Source: Bacillus multifaciens
GTDB lineage: Bacteria > Bacillota > Bacilli > Bacillales > Bacillaceae_G
DNA length: 62,954 nucleotides
Assembly (NCBI RefSeq): GCF_030756675.1
Contig: NZ_JAVBXD010000030.1
Coordinates: 1-62,954, forward strand
Direction of reading: 5' to 3'
The position numbers and the translations under genes were made by a program. Positions 7,711 through 18,053 of this stretch are shown here, one piece after another. A model generated the notes under the pieces. It did no database searches and was not told where the DNA came from. It saw only the letters and a program-made list of their open reading frames with translations. Position 1 is the first letter of the stretch; each line of letters starts with the position of its first letter.

Positions 7711-9327
7711 ATGGAGATAAAAGAAATCTCTGTCCCGCTTCAAGGAGTTGTTGCGGACTATTTAAACCATGAAAAAGACATTCAAGAATGCTTTGATTAT
7801 CCGATAACGGAAGAGAGCTTTGTAAGACGTATACAAGATTTACGAAATAGACAGTATCCAAGGCAGGAGTTAGTATCGCATTTATTACAATATAATCAAG
7901 AATTACATGCAGGTGAAGAAACGCTTCAAAATATTCGTGCTTTGTTAGAGGAAGATACATACGTTATTGTAGGGGGACAGCAAGCTGGATTGTTAACTGG
8001 TCCTCTTTATACAATTCATAAAATTATCTCTATTTTACAACTTGCAAAGGAAAAAGAAGCTTCGCTTGGAGTACGAGTTGTTCCTGTTTTTTGGATTGCT
8101 GGGGAAGATCATGACATTGATGAAATTAACCATGCGTTCGTTACGAAAAACGGAAAAGTGAAAAAGACAATTTTTCATGAACGTCACCTGAATAAAACAA
8201 GTGCCTCTAAAACGGAGATTTCCATTGAGGATTGCAAACAATGGATTGAAGAAATATTTAAAACATATCCGGAAACAAAATATACAAAGGATGTAATTCG
8301 ATTTGTAGAAGAATGTTTACAGCAATCACGCACATATGTTGATTTTTTTGCACACCTTATTACAAAACTATTTGCGCATTCAGGTTTAATTCTTGTAGAT
8401 TCTCATCACCCTATGCTTCGGAATATTGAAGTTCCTTTTTTAAAAGAACTACTAGCCCGCTACAAAAATGTGCAAGTAGCACTTAACGACCAACAACGTG
8501 TATTACATGAGTTAGGGTATAAACCAATTATTGAGACAAAACAGAATGTCGTTCATATTTTTATGGAAATGAATGGTGAGCGTCTTTTGTTAGAAGAAGA
8601 AGAAGGGCGTTTTATTTGTAAAGAAGGGATGTATTCGTTTTCGTATGAGGAGATTATCGAACGTATAGAGAATCATCCTGAACAATTTAGTAACAATGTT
8701 GTAACTAGACCTCTTATGCAAGAATATATTTTTCCGACGCTTGCATTTATTGGTGGTCCGGGGGAGATTGCATACTGGAGTGAATTACAGCAAGTATTTC
8801 ATGCGCTGGATTTTCAAATGCCGCCTGTCGTTCCTCGTTTGACAATTAGTTATTTAGCGCGTGATATTGAAACTGATTTACAGGATTTGCAGATTCAAGA
8901 GAGCGAAGTGTTCCATAAAGGTATAGCTGCATTACGAGAAAAGTGGTTATCTATGCAAGTTGAAGAATCGGTAGATAGTCAATTCATGAATGCAACGGAG
9001 CAAATTGGAGCAATTCATGCATCTTTGCAGCAGTTTGTTCAGAAAGTGAGTCCAGGCCTTCGAGATTTTGCGGAGAAAAATGAATTGAAAATTATGCAAC
9101 AACTTGAATTGTTAGAGAAGACACTTCAAGCTGACTTAGAGAGAAAGTATGAAGTGCAGCTTAATAAATTCAGAAGAATTGATCACTCATTACAACCATT
9201 AGGTGCGCCGCAAGAACGGATATGGAATATTTGTTATTATTTAAACGGCTATGGGCTTGATTTTGTAGAGCGAGTTATGAAACAACCTTTTCGTTGGAAT
9301 GGAAAACATCATATGATTAAATTATAA
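7711..9327 (+). CDS. bshC: Bacillithiol biosynthesis cysteine-adding enzyme
   Basis: BshC joins cysteine to glucosaminyl-malate, the last step in making bacillithiol, the main low-molecular-weight thiol of Bacillus. The 538-residue length equals the family norm. Seen motifs are YVIVGGQQAGLLTGPLYTIHKI (about residues 85-106), PVFWIAGEDHDIDEINH (about 127-143), FIGGPGEIAYWSEL (about 347-360) and a long C-terminal coiled coil. ATG 7711 has GAAAGGAAG ahead; the frame is open upstream to 7672 without a better site. It is the last gene before the dcw cluster, as in other bacilli. Confidence 0.95.
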   Translation: MEIKEISVPLQGVVADYLNHEKDIQECFDYPITEESFVRRIQDLRNRQYPRQELVSHLLQYNQELHAGEETLQNIRALLEEDTYVIVGGQQAGLLTGPLYTIHKIISILQLAKEKEASLGVRVVPVFWIAGEDHDIDEINHAFVTKNGKVKKTIFHERHLNKTSASKTEISIEDCKQWIEEIFKTYPETKYTKDVIRFVEECLQQSRTYVDFFAHLITKLFAHSGLILVDSHHPMLRNIEVPFLKELLARYKNVQVALNDQQRVLHELGYKPIIETKQNVVHIFMEMNGERLLLEEEEGRFICKEGMYSFSYEEIIERIENHPEQFSNNVVTRPLMQEYIFPTLAFIGGPGEIAYWSELQQVFHALDFQMPPVVPRLTISYLARDIETDLQDLQIQESEVFHKGIAALREKWLSMQVEESVDSQFMNATEQIGAIHASLQQFVQKVSPGLRDFAEKNELKIMQQLELLEKTLQADLERKYEVQLNKFRRIDHSLQPLGAPQERIWNICYYLNGYGLDFVERVMKQPFRWNGKHHMIKL

Positions 9328-9362
9328 AATCTTGCTCACAAGAGCAGGATTTTATTTTTTTT
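9326..9362 (+). terminator. Terminator after bshC
   Basis: AAAATCTTGCTC and GAGCAGGATTTT pair with one G-T wobble around ACAA, followed by a run of T. Confidence 0.85.
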
Positions 9363-9721
9363 TGTGGAATTACCTGTAAAATAAATTTAATTATTGACTA
9401 TGTGGAACGGAAAGTATATGGATTGAAAGTAATCTGTTTCGGAAGAACAACACTATTTTGACAAAATGAAACAAAAAGAAGCGGATTATTATCTTTTTTC
9501 GACATGTTTTTATGAAATTTCCCGAAAAAGATGATAAAATTTAGTATATAATAAGATCAAACTATTATTTAGTAGGGAGTTGAATTCTTACTAATTACAA
9601 ACCTCACCAATCGAACTCTTATGGGAAATGATTTCAATTCTTTATCGTTTTTGGAATTGACTTTTAAAGAGGAATAAACAGATGATTCAAGAGGATTATT
9701 TTGCAAAAAGTAGGTGCAACA
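9363..9721 (+). other. Non-coding region before rsmH; no mraZ here
   Basis: These ~360 bases are A/T-rich and hold a TATAAT-like hexamer at 9547-9552 without a convincing -35. No frame encodes an MraZ-like protein, although many bacteria, including B. subtilis, have mraZ directly before rsmH. The longest protein-like piece is an 18-codon ORF at about 9620. The region is probably promoter and leader for the dcw cluster. Confidence 0.6.
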
Positions 9722-10654
9722 ATGTTTAAACATGTAACAGTTCTTTTAAAAGAAACAGTAGACGGTTTAGAAATTAAACCAAACGGTACATATGTAGATT
9801 GTACGTTAGGGGGTGGGGGACATAGTGCTTATTTACTATCTCAACTTTCTGAAGAAGGAAAACTAATTGCATTTGATCAAGATGAGGTTGCAATTCAAAG
9901 TGCAAAAGAAAAATTCTCTTCTTATGACGGTCAATTTATAACTGTAAAAAGTAACTTTCGCTATTTAAAGGAAAAGTTATTTGAATTAGGAATAACGGAA
10001 GTAGACGGTATTTTATTTGATTTAGGTGTTTCTTCCCCACAATTAGATACGCCAGAACGTGGATTTAGTTATCACCACGATGCTCCGCTTGATATGCGCA
10101 TGGATCAAGATGCCCCGCTAACAGCATATGACGTTGTAAACAGTTGGTCATATGAACAACTTGTAAGAATCTTTTTTCAATATGGTGAAGAAAAGTTTTC
10201 AAAGCAAATTGCAAGGAAAATTGAAGCGTACCGCGAAAAACAACCAATTGAAACAACCGGAGAACTAGTGGAGTTAATTAAAGAAGGAATTCCAGCTCCG
10301 GCAAGGCGGACTGGAGGACATCCTGCGAAGCGAGTATTTCAGGCAATTCGTATTGCAGTTAATGATGAATTGAAAGTATTTGAGGAAGCGTTGGAAGCGG
10401 CGATTGACGTGACGAAAACAGGTGGCCGAATTAGTGTGATTACATTCCACTCGTTAGAAGATCGGATTTGTAAAACGACATTTAAAAGAAACAGTACAAC
10501 ACCACAGCTTCCACCAGGATTGCCAATTATTCCTGATGAATACAAGCCAAAGTTAAAACTTATTACAAGAAAGCCAATTTTGCCTTCTGATGAAGAGTTA
10601 GAAGAAAATAATCGAGCACGTTCTTCGAAGCTGCGAATTGCTGAAAAGTTATAA
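9722..10654 (+). CDS. rsmH: 16S rRNA m4C1402 methyltransferase
   Basis: RsmH (MraW) methylates N4 of C1402 in 16S rRNA, in the ribosomal P site, using S-adenosylmethionine. The start is ATG 9722 with TAGGTG ahead, giving 310 residues beginning [11 protein letters not shown]. The methyltransferase motif I is [14 protein letters not shown] (about residues 22-35); [12 protein letters not shown] (about 103-114) and the C-terminal [12 protein letters not shown] (about 237-248) are family signatures. It is the first gene of the dcw cluster and lies 15 bases before ftsL. Confidence 0.96.
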   Translation: MFKHVTVLLKETVDGLEIKPNGTYVDCTLGGGGHSAYLLSQLSEEGKLIAFDQDEVAIQSAKEKFSSYDGQFITVKSNFRYLKEKLFELGITEVDGILFDLGVSSPQLDTPERGFSYHHDAPLDMRMDQDAPLTAYDVVNSWSYEQLVRIFFQYGEEKFSKQIARKIEAYREKQPIETTGELVELIKEGIPAPARRTGGHPAKRVFQAIRIAVNDELKVFEEALEAAIDVTKTGGRISVITFHSLEDRICKTTFKRNSTTPQLPPGLPIIPDEYKPKLKLITRKPILPSDEELEENNRARSSKLRIAEKL

Positions 10655-10669
10655 AAAGGAGAGAGAGGT

Positions 10670-11026
10670 ATGACAAATTTAGCTGTTAAGTATAAAAAGC
10701 AAGAAGTAGAAGTACAATCTCAAGCTCCGCAGCAAGTAGGACAGCCAGCTGTAAAAACAAAAATTACAAGAATTGAAAAATTATTGTATGTAGTATTTAT
10801 TGGTTTCTTACTATATGCATGCATAGCTTTTATTGGTAATAAAGCAGCGTTATATGAAGCTGATGCTAAAGTAACAGAAATGGAAAGCAATCTCATAAAT
10901 CAACAAAAAGAAAACAAGGAATTACAAGCGGAAACTGAAAAGCTAACACGATATGATCGCATTGCAGAAATTGCAAAAAAACATGGACTTGAAATTAATG
11001 CGAATCATGTAAAAGGCTTAAATTAA
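10670..11026 (+). CDS. ftsL: Cell division protein FtsL
   Basis: This 118-residue bitopic protein has a basic cytoplasmic N-terminus, one transmembrane helix (KLLYVVFIGFLLYACIAFIG, about residues 36-55) and an extracytoplasmic leucine-zipper-like coiled coil (ADAKVTEMESNLINQQKENK onwards, to about residue 105). FtsL joins DivIC and DivIB in the divisome and activates septal synthesis by PBP2B and FtsW. Sequence conservation in this family is weak, so size, topology and position between rsmH and pbpB carry the assignment. A good AAAGGAGAGAG precedes the ATG. Confidence 0.92.
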   Translation: MTNLAVKYKKQEVEVQSQAPQQVGQPAVKTKITRIEKLLYVVFIGFLLYACIAFIGNKAALYEADAKVTEMESNLINQQKENKELQAETEKLTRYDRIAEIAKKHGLEINANHVKGLN

Positions 11027-11047
11027 TACAATAGGTGTGAAGAAGAG

Positions 11048-13219
11048 ATGAATATACGTAAATTTCATACCAACAAAGGAGCAGGATTCTTCATTAAGGT
11101 GTTTCTCCTGCTCTTTTTTCTGTTGTTAGCACGCTTTCTATATATTCAAGCAACGAAAACAGTGCATGGGGTAGACTTAAAGCCACTTGCACAGCAAAAG
11201 CACAATAAAGAGGGTGTCCTTGAAGCAAGTCGAGGAACGATTTACGATCAAAATGGTTACGTACTTGCCCAAGATGCAAATTCATATAAAATGGTTGCTT
11301 CACTTAAAGGACAAGAGTATGTGAAAGACAAAGAAGATGCTGCAGAAAAAATATCGAAAGTACTTGAGGTTGATAAAAAAGAAATTTTACAGTATTTAAA
11401 TAAAGATGCTGCGCAAGTAGAGTTCGGATCAATTGGAAAAAACTTAACGAAAGAAAAGAAAGATCAAATTAAGAATCTGAAGATAGATGGAATATCTTTT
11501 GTTACAGAAAAAGCAAGAATATATCCGAATGGAGATTTTGCTTCTTACATACTTGGATTTGCAAAACCAAATGATGAAGGAATTGCAGAAGGGAAATTTG
11601 GACTTGAACAAAGCTTAGATAAATATTTAAGAGCTTCTAACGGAAGCGTGAAGTATACAGGAGATACGAAAGGTATCGCGTTAGAAGGTGGAAAGCAGTC
11701 AGTGAAGCCGCCTAAAAACGGAGATAATGTATATTTAACAATCGATCAACGGATTCAAGGTTATCTAGAAGATTCGATGGAAGAGGCAGAAAAACATTAC
11801 GATCCGTCTATGTTAATTGGAGTTGTAGCAGATCCGAAAACAGGAAAGATTTTAGCGATGTCTAGCAGACCAAGTTATGATCCGAATAAACGAGATATTC
11901 AATACTTTTTAAATGACCCGATTGCCAATGCTTTTGAGCCTGGTTCAACGATGAAAATCTTCACATTAGCATCTGCCATTAATGAGGGGGTATACAAAGG
12001 TCAAGATTACTATCAATCTGGTAGATATAAAGTAGGGAATGAGGAAATTAAAGACCATAATGGCGGTGCAGGATGGGGTTCTATTACGTTTGATGAAGGC
12101 GTTGAGCGCTCATCGAACGTTGCCTTTGCTATTTTAGGAAATGAAAAGCTAGGACCGGATCGTTTTCGTCAATATATTCATAAGTTTGGTCTAGACGAAA
12201 AAACAGGTATTGATTTACCTGGAGAAGGCCAAAATACAATTTTATTTGATAAGAAAATCCAACAAGTAACAACAGCATTTGGACAAGGTTCTACTGTAAC
12301 CCCAATTCAGCTTGTACAAGCAGCTACTGCAATTGCAAATGATGGGAAAATGATGAAACCTTATGTGATTGATCAAATTGTAGATCCGATGGATGATAAA
12401 GTCGTCTTGAAACACCGTCCGGAGGAAGTAGGAAAACCAGTTACAAAAGAGACCGCAACGCAAGTAAGGCAACTGTTAGAACGAGTTGTAACATCGCCGA
12501 AAGGGACTGGAACGATGTATAAACTTGATGGCTATTCCGTTGGTGGTAAAACAGGAACAGCACAAATTCCAGATGGAAAAGGCGGTTATATGACAGGGAA
12601 GAATAATTATATTTTCTCCTTCCTTGGTATGGCGCCAATGGATGATCCGCAGCTTGTTGTATATTTAGCGATTAAACAGCCTAAATTGAAAGACACTGAA
12701 AATGGTGCACAGCCATTATCGGAAATGTTTAAATCTGTAACGAAAAATAGTTTGGAGTATTTAAAAATTAAGCCGAACGAAATAAAAGATGTGAAAAAGC
12801 AAGTAAACCAGCAGCAAGCTACTGTTCCAAATGTAACGGGTAAAACAATGGAAGAAGCACAGGGAATATTGGAAAAGGCGAAGTTTCGACCTGTTGTTTT
12901 AGGCGAGGGGAAAATCGGGCAACAAGTGCCAAAAGCGAACGAAAAAACGTTAACGGGTGATCGTGTATTCTTAGTAGGAAATCAACCGAAAATGCCGAAT
13001 ATTAATGGTTGGGCACTTCGTGATGTGATGAATTTAGCGAAAATATTAAATCTTGATTTGAAGCTTTCTGGTACAGGTTATGTAACAGAGCAAAGTGTCG
13101 CTGAAGGTACCCCTTTACAAGAAAGAACACAGGTAGAAGTAAAACTTGAACCGCCTCTTGAACCGCAGCAAGAAGCAGAGAAGGAACCAAATAAGAAGGA
13201 AAAGAAAGAGGGCACGTAA
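11048..13219 (+). CDS. pbpB: Penicillin-binding protein 2B, septal transpeptidase
   Basis: This class B PBP cross-links peptidoglycan at the division septum with FtsW. It has a membrane anchor (about residues 16-34), a dimerisation domain, and a transpeptidase domain with STMK (S300), SSN (S355-N357) and KTG (K501). Two C-terminal PASTA repeats follow from about residue 594 (VPNVTGKTMEEAQ, then MPNINGWALRDVM), and a Glu/Lys tail. Length 723 is close to B. subtilis PBP2B (716). It follows ftsL by 21 bases. The next gene, spoVD, is a sporulation paralogue 84 bases away. Confidence 0.97.
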   Translation: MNIRKFHTNKGAGFFIKVFLLLFFLLLARFLYIQATKTVHGVDLKPLAQQKHNKEGVLEASRGTIYDQNGYVLAQDANSYKMVASLKGQEYVKDKEDAAEKISKVLEVDKKEILQYLNKDAAQVEFGSIGKNLTKEKKDQIKNLKIDGISFVTEKARIYPNGDFASYILGFAKPNDEGIAEGKFGLEQSLDKYLRASNGSVKYTGDTKGIALEGGKQSVKPPKNGDNVYLTIDQRIQGYLEDSMEEAEKHYDPSMLIGVVADPKTGKILAMSSRPSYDPNKRDIQYFLNDPIANAFEPGSTMKIFTLASAINEGVYKGQDYYQSGRYKVGNEEIKDHNGGAGWGSITFDEGVERSSNVAFAILGNEKLGPDRFRQYIHKFGLDEKTGIDLPGEGQNTILFDKKIQQVTTAFGQGSTVTPIQLVQAATAIANDGKMMKPYVIDQIVDPMDDKVVLKHRPEEVGKPVTKETATQVRQLLERVVTSPKGTGTMYKLDGYSVGGKTGTAQIPDGKGGYMTGKNNYIFSFLGMAPMDDPQLVVYLAIKQPKLKDTENGAQPLSEMFKSVTKNSLEYLKIKPNEIKDVKKQVNQQQATVPNVTGKTMEEAQGILEKAKFRPVVLGEGKIGQQVPKANEKTLTGDRVFLVGNQPKMPNINGWALRDVMNLAKILNLDLKLSGTGYVTEQSVAEGTPLQERTQVEVKLEPPLEPQQEAEKEPNKKEKKEGT

Positions 13220-13238
13220 AAATAGGAGAAGTGTACGT

Positions 13239-13268
13239 GTTCTAATGAAACAAGTACAAGCATATATT
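13239..13268 (+). promoter_or_regulatory. Possible sigma-E promoter for spoVD
   Basis: CATATATT (13261-13268) matches six of eight bases of the sigma-E -10 consensus CATACAAT; a weak -35 candidate lies 14-15 bases ahead. Transcription would start near 13275, inside the left arm of the hairpin at 13264-13305. The call rests on a loose match and on the known sigma-E control of spoVD in B. subtilis. Confidence 0.35.
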
Positions 13269-13305
13269 GGAACAAGCTAGGCGTAAAGGAGGCTTGTTCC
13301 AATAT
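13264..13305 (+). promoter_or_regulatory. Hairpin holding the spoVD ribosome-binding site
   Basis: ATATTGGAACAAGC (13264-13277) and GCTTGTTCCAATAT (13292-13305) are a 14-bp perfect inverted repeat. The 14-base loop holds AAAGGAG of the Shine-Dalgarno sequence, and the right arm ends on the A and T of the spoVD start codon. A transcript reading through from pbpB would fold this site shut. Confidence 0.75.
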
Positions 13306-15220
13306 GCGTGTATCAAATGTAACAGTAAGAAAAAGACTTATTTTTGTGCTGATTTTTGGTATACTTATTTTTACAATTATTGATATTCGTCTTGGATATG
13401 TGCAGTTTTTTCTTGGTAATATGTTAACAGATCGTGCGAAAGATTCATGGAGTCGTAATATTACATTTGAACCTGAACGGGGGAAAATTGTAGATCGCAA
13501 TGGTGTTGAACTTGCAACAAATAAAAGTGCACCAACTGTCTTTGTGGTACCAAGGCAAATTGAAAAACCAGCAGAGACTGCAGAGAAATTAGCTGCAGTT
13601 TTAGGTGTGTCGAAAGAAGATGTTTATCAACGCCTTACGAAAAAAGAGTCTATAGTCAGATTAGACAAAGGCGGACGGAAAATTTCTCATGATAAGGCAA
13701 AAGAAGTTAGAGCTTTAAGTTTAAAAGGTGTATATATTGCTGAAGATTCAATTCGATACTATCCGTTTGGTAAGTATTTATCACATGTGCTTGGGTTTGC
13801 TGGGAGTGATAATCAAGGGCTTATGGGACTAGAGTCATTTTATGACAAAGAATTAAATGGTGATAAAGGATATGTCCGTTTTTTTGCTGATGCGAAAGGA
13901 CAGCGCATGCCAAATATTGGCGATGATTATAAAGAACCTGGTGACGGCTTGAACTTAAAGTTGACAATCGATTCGCGTATTCAAACAATTATGGAGAGAG
14001 AATTAAATATTGCAGAGTCTACATATCATCCAGATGGAATCATCGCGATTGCTATGAATCCAAATAACGGTGAAATTTTAGGTATGTCCAGCCGTCCGAG
14101 TTTTGATCCAGCAGATTTCAAGAGTGTTTCACCAGAAGTGTTTAACCGAAATCTTCCGGTCTGGAGTACATATGAACCAGGGTCCACATTTAAAATTATA
14201 ACACTTGCAGCTGCTTTAAATGAAAAATTAGTAGACTTGGAGAAAGATACGTTTTATGATGATGGAGCGGCAGAAGTTGGCGGCGCAAGATTGCGTTGCT
14301 GGAAAGCGGGGGGGCATGGCAGCCAAACGTTTTTAGAGGTTGTTCAAAACTCTTGTAACCCAGGTTTTATAGAACTTGGAGACCGTTTAGGAAAAGAAAA
14401 GCTGTTTCAATATATCCGTGATTTTGGATTTGGACAAAAAACAGGTATTGATTTACAAGGAGAAGGTAAAGGGATTTTATTTGATTTAAAAAAAGTAGGA
14501 CCTGTTGAACAAGCGACTACAGCGTTTGGTCAAGGAGTCTCTGTTACCCCGATTCAACAAGTAGCAGCAGTAGCGGCTGCTGTAAATGGAGGCACCTTAT
14601 ATCAGCCTTATATTGCGAAAGAATTCTTGGACCCAACTACGAACAAAGTAATTAGTAAAAAAACGCCTGTCGCAAAGAAAGATGTTATTTCCAAGGAAAC
14701 ATCTGAAAAGGTACGTTATGCACTTGAGAATGTTGTTGCGAAAGGATCAGGTAACAAAGCATATATTGATGGATATCGTGTTGGAGGGAAAACTGGTACA
14801 GCACAAAAGGTTAAAGATGGAAAGTATTTGGATAACAACTATATCGTATCATTTATTGGGTTTGCACCAGCAGATGATCCGCAAATTGTTGTATATGTTG
14901 CTGTAGATAATCCGAAGGGGATTACACAATTTGGCGGGGTTGTTGCTGCACCAATCGTTGGGAATATTCTTCGTGATGTCTTACCGGTTATGGGAGTAGA
15001 GCCTAGAAAAGAGCAAATTGAAAAGAAATTAACTTGGGATGAGACGCCTTTAGTTGAGGTCCCTAATATAGTAGGGATGGATCGAAAGGAATTACAAAGT
15101 CAACTTGTTGATCTACAAATTGATGCCAGCGGTGATGGAAGCAAAGTGGTTGAACAATCTCCAAAACCAGGTACGAAAGTAAAAGCAGGATCCAAGGTTC
15201 GAATATATTTTAATAAGTAA
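13304..15220 (+). CDS. spoVD: Stage V sporulation protein D (sporulation-specific class B PBP)
   Basis: SpoVD is the transpeptidase for spore cortex peptidoglycan and works with SpoVE. The 638 residues have an N-terminal membrane anchor (about 9-30), then a transpeptidase domain with STFK (S294), SCN (S350-N352) and KTG (K496), and one C-terminal PASTA domain (VPNIVGMDRKELQ onward, about 585-638). It differs from PbpB by the shorter tail and single PASTA unit. AAAGGAGG precedes the ATG but sits in a strong hairpin, so translation is probably conditional. A bcr-type repeat follows the gene. Confidence 0.97.
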   Translation: MRVSNVTVRKRLIFVLIFGILIFTIIDIRLGYVQFFLGNMLTDRAKDSWSRNITFEPERGKIVDRNGVELATNKSAPTVFVVPRQIEKPAETAEKLAAVLGVSKEDVYQRLTKKESIVRLDKGGRKISHDKAKEVRALSLKGVYIAEDSIRYYPFGKYLSHVLGFAGSDNQGLMGLESFYDKELNGDKGYVRFFADAKGQRMPNIGDDYKEPGDGLNLKLTIDSRIQTIMERELNIAESTYHPDGIIAIAMNPNNGEILGMSSRPSFDPADFKSVSPEVFNRNLPVWSTYEPGSTFKIITLAAALNEKLVDLEKDTFYDDGAAEVGGARLRCWKAGGHGSQTFLEVVQNSCNPGFIELGDRLGKEKLFQYIRDFGFGQKTGIDLQGEGKGILFDLKKVGPVEQATTAFGQGVSVTPIQQVAAVAAAVNGGTLYQPYIAKEFLDPTTNKVISKKTPVAKKDVISKETSEKVRYALENVVAKGSGNKAYIDGYRVGGKTGTAQKVKDGKYLDNNYIVSFIGFAPADDPQIVVYVAVDNPKGITQFGGVVAAPIVGNILRDVLPVMGVEPRKEQIEKKLTWDETPLVEVPNIVGMDRKELQSQLVDLQIDASGDGSKVVEQSPKPGTKVKAGSKVRIYFNK

Positions 15221-15262
15221 GTATGAAGGCATGTGTGTACGATATAATAACACTCAACTAAC

Positions 15263-15463
15263 TATATAAATACAAATTGAAAAACCGACATAAAAGCCCT
15301 TTCTTTTAGGTGGGCAAGAGCATCTGGCCGTGCATAGAAGCGGTCAGTTCCTTTTCCTACCACATGCGAAGTTTAAAACAAAGGGAGAAAGCAAGTGCAG
15401 GTCATGTTGTGTTCTGTATAGCAGTGACTTATATGTTGAAAAATCAAAATGGCTTTATATATA
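15263..15463 (+). repeat. bcr-type interspersed repeat, copy 1
   Basis: A ~200-bp element bounded by TATATAAATnCAA at the left and a TTTATATATA end at the right, with ACCGACATAAAA near the left end, TATGTTGAAAAATCA near the right end, and the core AGAAGCGGTCAG. Four more copies lie in this window. The ends are imperfect inverted repeats. It separates spoVD from murE; short ORFs inside it are not real genes. Confidence 0.8.
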
Positions 15464-15583
15464 GTAGTGAGTTGTTGGATTCACACTGTCTGTTCATGAA
15501 ATACATGACACTCTTAAATATGGAGTATTTTGAACGTATCCATTTATAAGGGATAAATAAAAGAGTAGAGAGGATTTAAAGAA

Positions 15584-17059
15584 ATGAAGTTGCATACACT
15601 CGTATCAAGTTTGCATGATTTTCCGGTCATTCCAAAAGAAAATCCAGAAATTACATCTATTGAAGCAGATTCACGTAAAGTGACAACTGGAAGTTTATTT
15701 GTATGTATAAAAGGTTTTACGGTTGATAGTCATGAATTTGCTATGCAAGCAGCCGCGCAAGGTGCGGCTGCTATTGTTGCGGAAAGGCCTATTGATGTTG
15801 ACGTTCCAGTTGTACTTGTTAAAGATACAGTACGTTCATTAGCAATGTTAGCTGATTATTTTTATGGACAGCCGACGCAAAAGTTACACTTAATTGGAAT
15901 TACAGGTACAAATGGAAAGACAACAACATCGCATATAATGGACGAAATTATGCGCGCACATGGACATAAAACAGGATTAATTGGAACAATTAATATGAAA
16001 ATAGGTGATGAAACGTATGAGGTGAAAAACACTACACCTGATGCATTAACATTACAAAAGACGTTCGCTAAAATGATCGAACAAAATGTAAATAGCGCTG
16101 TTATGGAAGTATCTTCACACGCTTTGCATCTTGGAAGAGTGCATGGATGTGACTATGATGTAGCGGTGTTTACAAACTTAACACAAGATCATTTGGATTA
16201 TCATAAAACGATGGAAGGGTATAAATATGCAAAAGGGTTGCTATTTGCACAGCTTGGTAATAGTTATCATCATAATCATGTAAAGTACGCTGTATTAAAT
16301 AATGACGACGCTGCAGCGATAGACTATACGAAAAATACAGCAGCAACAGTCATTACGTATGGGATTGATACAAAAAGTGATATAATGGCGAAAAACATTG
16401 AGATGACAAGTGCAGGCACGGCGTTTAAGCTTGTAACTCCAAGTGAAAGTATCGATATCACGATGAAATTAATTGGGAAGTTTAATGTATATAATGTATT
16501 AGCTGCAACAGCTGCATGTCTTGTTTCTGGTGTAGCGCTGCAAACAATTATTGACGTTGTGAAAGAATTAAAAGGTGTACCAGGCCGCTTTGAAGTTGTT
16601 GATAGAGGGCAAGATTATACTGTCATTGTTGATTATGCACATACACCAGATAGCTTAGAAAATGTATTGTTGACAACGAAACAATTTGCAAAAGGAAATG
16701 TGTATTGCATTGTTGGTTGCGGCGGAGACCGAGATCGTACGAAACGGCCAATTATGGCCAGTGTTGCATCGAAGTACGCAACGCATGCAATCTATACGTC
16801 AGATAATCCGCGCAGCGAACAGCCACAAGCAATTCTTGATGATATGATTGAAGGTATAAAAGGAAATAATTATGAAGTAATTGTTGAGCGAAAAGAAGCG
16901 ATATTTCATGCTGTATCAGAGGCAAAAGCTGGAGACATTATTGTAATTGCGGGTAAAGGGCATGAGACATATCAAATTATTGGTGCAGAAGTACATCATT
17001 TTGACGATCGTGAAGTTGCTGGAGAGGCAATTGCACAACGTTTAAGCATGAAAGAATAA
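15584..17059 (+). CDS. murE: UDP-MurNAc-tripeptide synthetase, meso-diaminopimelate adding
   Basis: MurE adds meso-diaminopimelate to UDP-MurNAc-L-Ala-D-Glu in the cytoplasm, using ATP. The 491 residues contain the ATP loop [13 protein letters not shown] (about 105-117), [14 protein letters not shown] (about 172-185) and the DNPR motif in TSDNPRSEQ (about 406-414). DNPR marks enzymes that add diaminopimelate rather than lysine, as expected for Bacillus. The upstream bcr repeat leaves murE more than 360 bases from spoVD, unlike its tight spacing to mraY (22 bases). Confidence 0.97.
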   Translation: MKLHTLVSSLHDFPVIPKENPEITSIEADSRKVTTGSLFVCIKGFTVDSHEFAMQAAAQGAAAIVAERPIDVDVPVVLVKDTVRSLAMLADYFYGQPTQKLHLIGITGTNGKTTTSHIMDEIMRAHGHKTGLIGTINMKIGDETYEVKNTTPDALTLQKTFAKMIEQNVNSAVMEVSSHALHLGRVHGCDYDVAVFTNLTQDHLDYHKTMEGYKYAKGLLFAQLGNSYHHNHVKYAVLNNDDAAAIDYTKNTAATVITYGIDTKSDIMAKNIEMTSAGTAFKLVTPSESIDITMKLIGKFNVYNVLAATAACLVSGVALQTIIDVVKELKGVPGRFEVVDRGQDYTVIVDYAHTPDSLENVLLTTKQFAKGNVYCIVGCGGDRDRTKRPIMASVASKYATHAIYTSDNPRSEQPQAILDDMIEGIKGNNYEVIVERKEAIFHAVSEAKAGDIIVIAGKGHETYQIIGAEVHHFDDREVAGEAIAQRLSMKE

Positions 17060-17081
17060 CAACAAGAGAGGGGGACTAAAT

Positions 17082-18053
17082 ATGCTTGAACAAGGATTAT
17101 TAATTACAGTTGGGGTGGCATTTTTAATTTCGGTTGCGTTGTCACCAATTTTCATTCCATTTTTACGTCGTTTAAAGTTTGGACAGAGCATTCGTGATGA
17201 AGGGCCAAAATCACATCAAAAGAAATCGGGAACACCGACTATGGGCGGAATTGTTATTTTTATTTCAATTATGATTACGTCTATTATTATGATGTTTAAG
17301 TTTCAAAAAGGCGCTGAGATGTACTTATTGCTTCTTGTTACATTTGGTTATGGGTTAATCGGATTTTTAGATGATTATATTAAAGTTGTTAAAAAAAGAA
17401 ATCTTGGTTTAACATCAAAACAAAAATTAGTGGGTCAATTTATTATTGCGGTAGCCTTCTTTATCATTGCAAAAGGACAGGGATTTGACACACATTTAAT
17501 GATTCCAGGAACAGAAATTAAGTTTGACCTACACTGGGCTTATTTTATTCTTGTGCTCTTTATGTTGATAGGAGCTTCAAACGCAGTCAATTTAACAGAT
17601 GGTTTAGACGGATTATTAGCAGGAACAGCTGCTATTGCATTTGGTGCGTATAGTATTATTGCGTTTGCTCAGGAACATTATACAGTCGCTATTTTTTGTA
17701 TGGCAGTCGTGGGGGCTGTATTAGGATTTTTAGTATTTAATGCTCATCCTGCGAAAGTGTTTATGGGAGATACAGGATCTTTAGCCCTTGGCGGTGCTTT
17801 AGCAGCTGTTTCTATTTTAACGAAAACAGAATTATTATTAGTTATCATTGGTGGAATGTTTGTTATTGAGACACTCTCTGTTATTATTCAAGTTGTGTCG
17901 TTTAAAACGCGAGGAAAGCGTGTATTTAAAATGAGTCCGCTTCATCACCACTATGAATTATGTGGTTGGTCAGAATGGCGAGTGGTTGTAACATTCTGGT
18001 CAGTTGGACTTTTATTTGCAGTGCTAGGAATTTATATCGGGGTGTGGATGTAA
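17082..18053 (+). CDS. mraY: Phospho-MurNAc-pentapeptide translocase
   Basis: MraY is the integral membrane enzyme that moves phospho-MurNAc-pentapeptide from UDP to undecaprenyl phosphate, making lipid I. The 323 residues contain about ten transmembrane helices. Active-site signatures are present: GFLDDYIKV (about 92-100), [15 protein letters not shown] (about 167-181) and the histidine cluster SPLHHHYE (about 285-292). The stop codon abuts the murD start (no gap), so the genes are translationally linked. Confidence 0.97.
   Translation: MLEQGLLITVGVAFLISVALSPIFIPFLRRLKFGQSIRDEGPKSHQKKSGTPTMGGIVIFISIMITSIIMMFKFQKGAEMYLLLLVTFGYGLIGFLDDYIKVVKKRNLGLTSKQKLVGQFIIAVAFFIIAKGQGFDTHLMIPGTEIKFDLHWAYFILVLFMLIGASNAVNLTDGLDGLLAGTAAIAFGAYSIIAFAQEHYTVAIFCMAVVGAVLGFLVFNAHPAKVFMGDTGSLALGGALAAVSILTKTELLLVIIGGMFVIETLSVIIQVVSFKTRGKRVFKMSPLHHHYELCGWSEWRVVVTFWSVGLLFAVLGIYIGVWM

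Noticed and set aside
15310-15549. 79-codon ORF between spoVD and murE
   Set aside because: It runs through a bcr-type repeat; sister copies of the repeat do not keep the frame, and there is no good ribosome-binding site.
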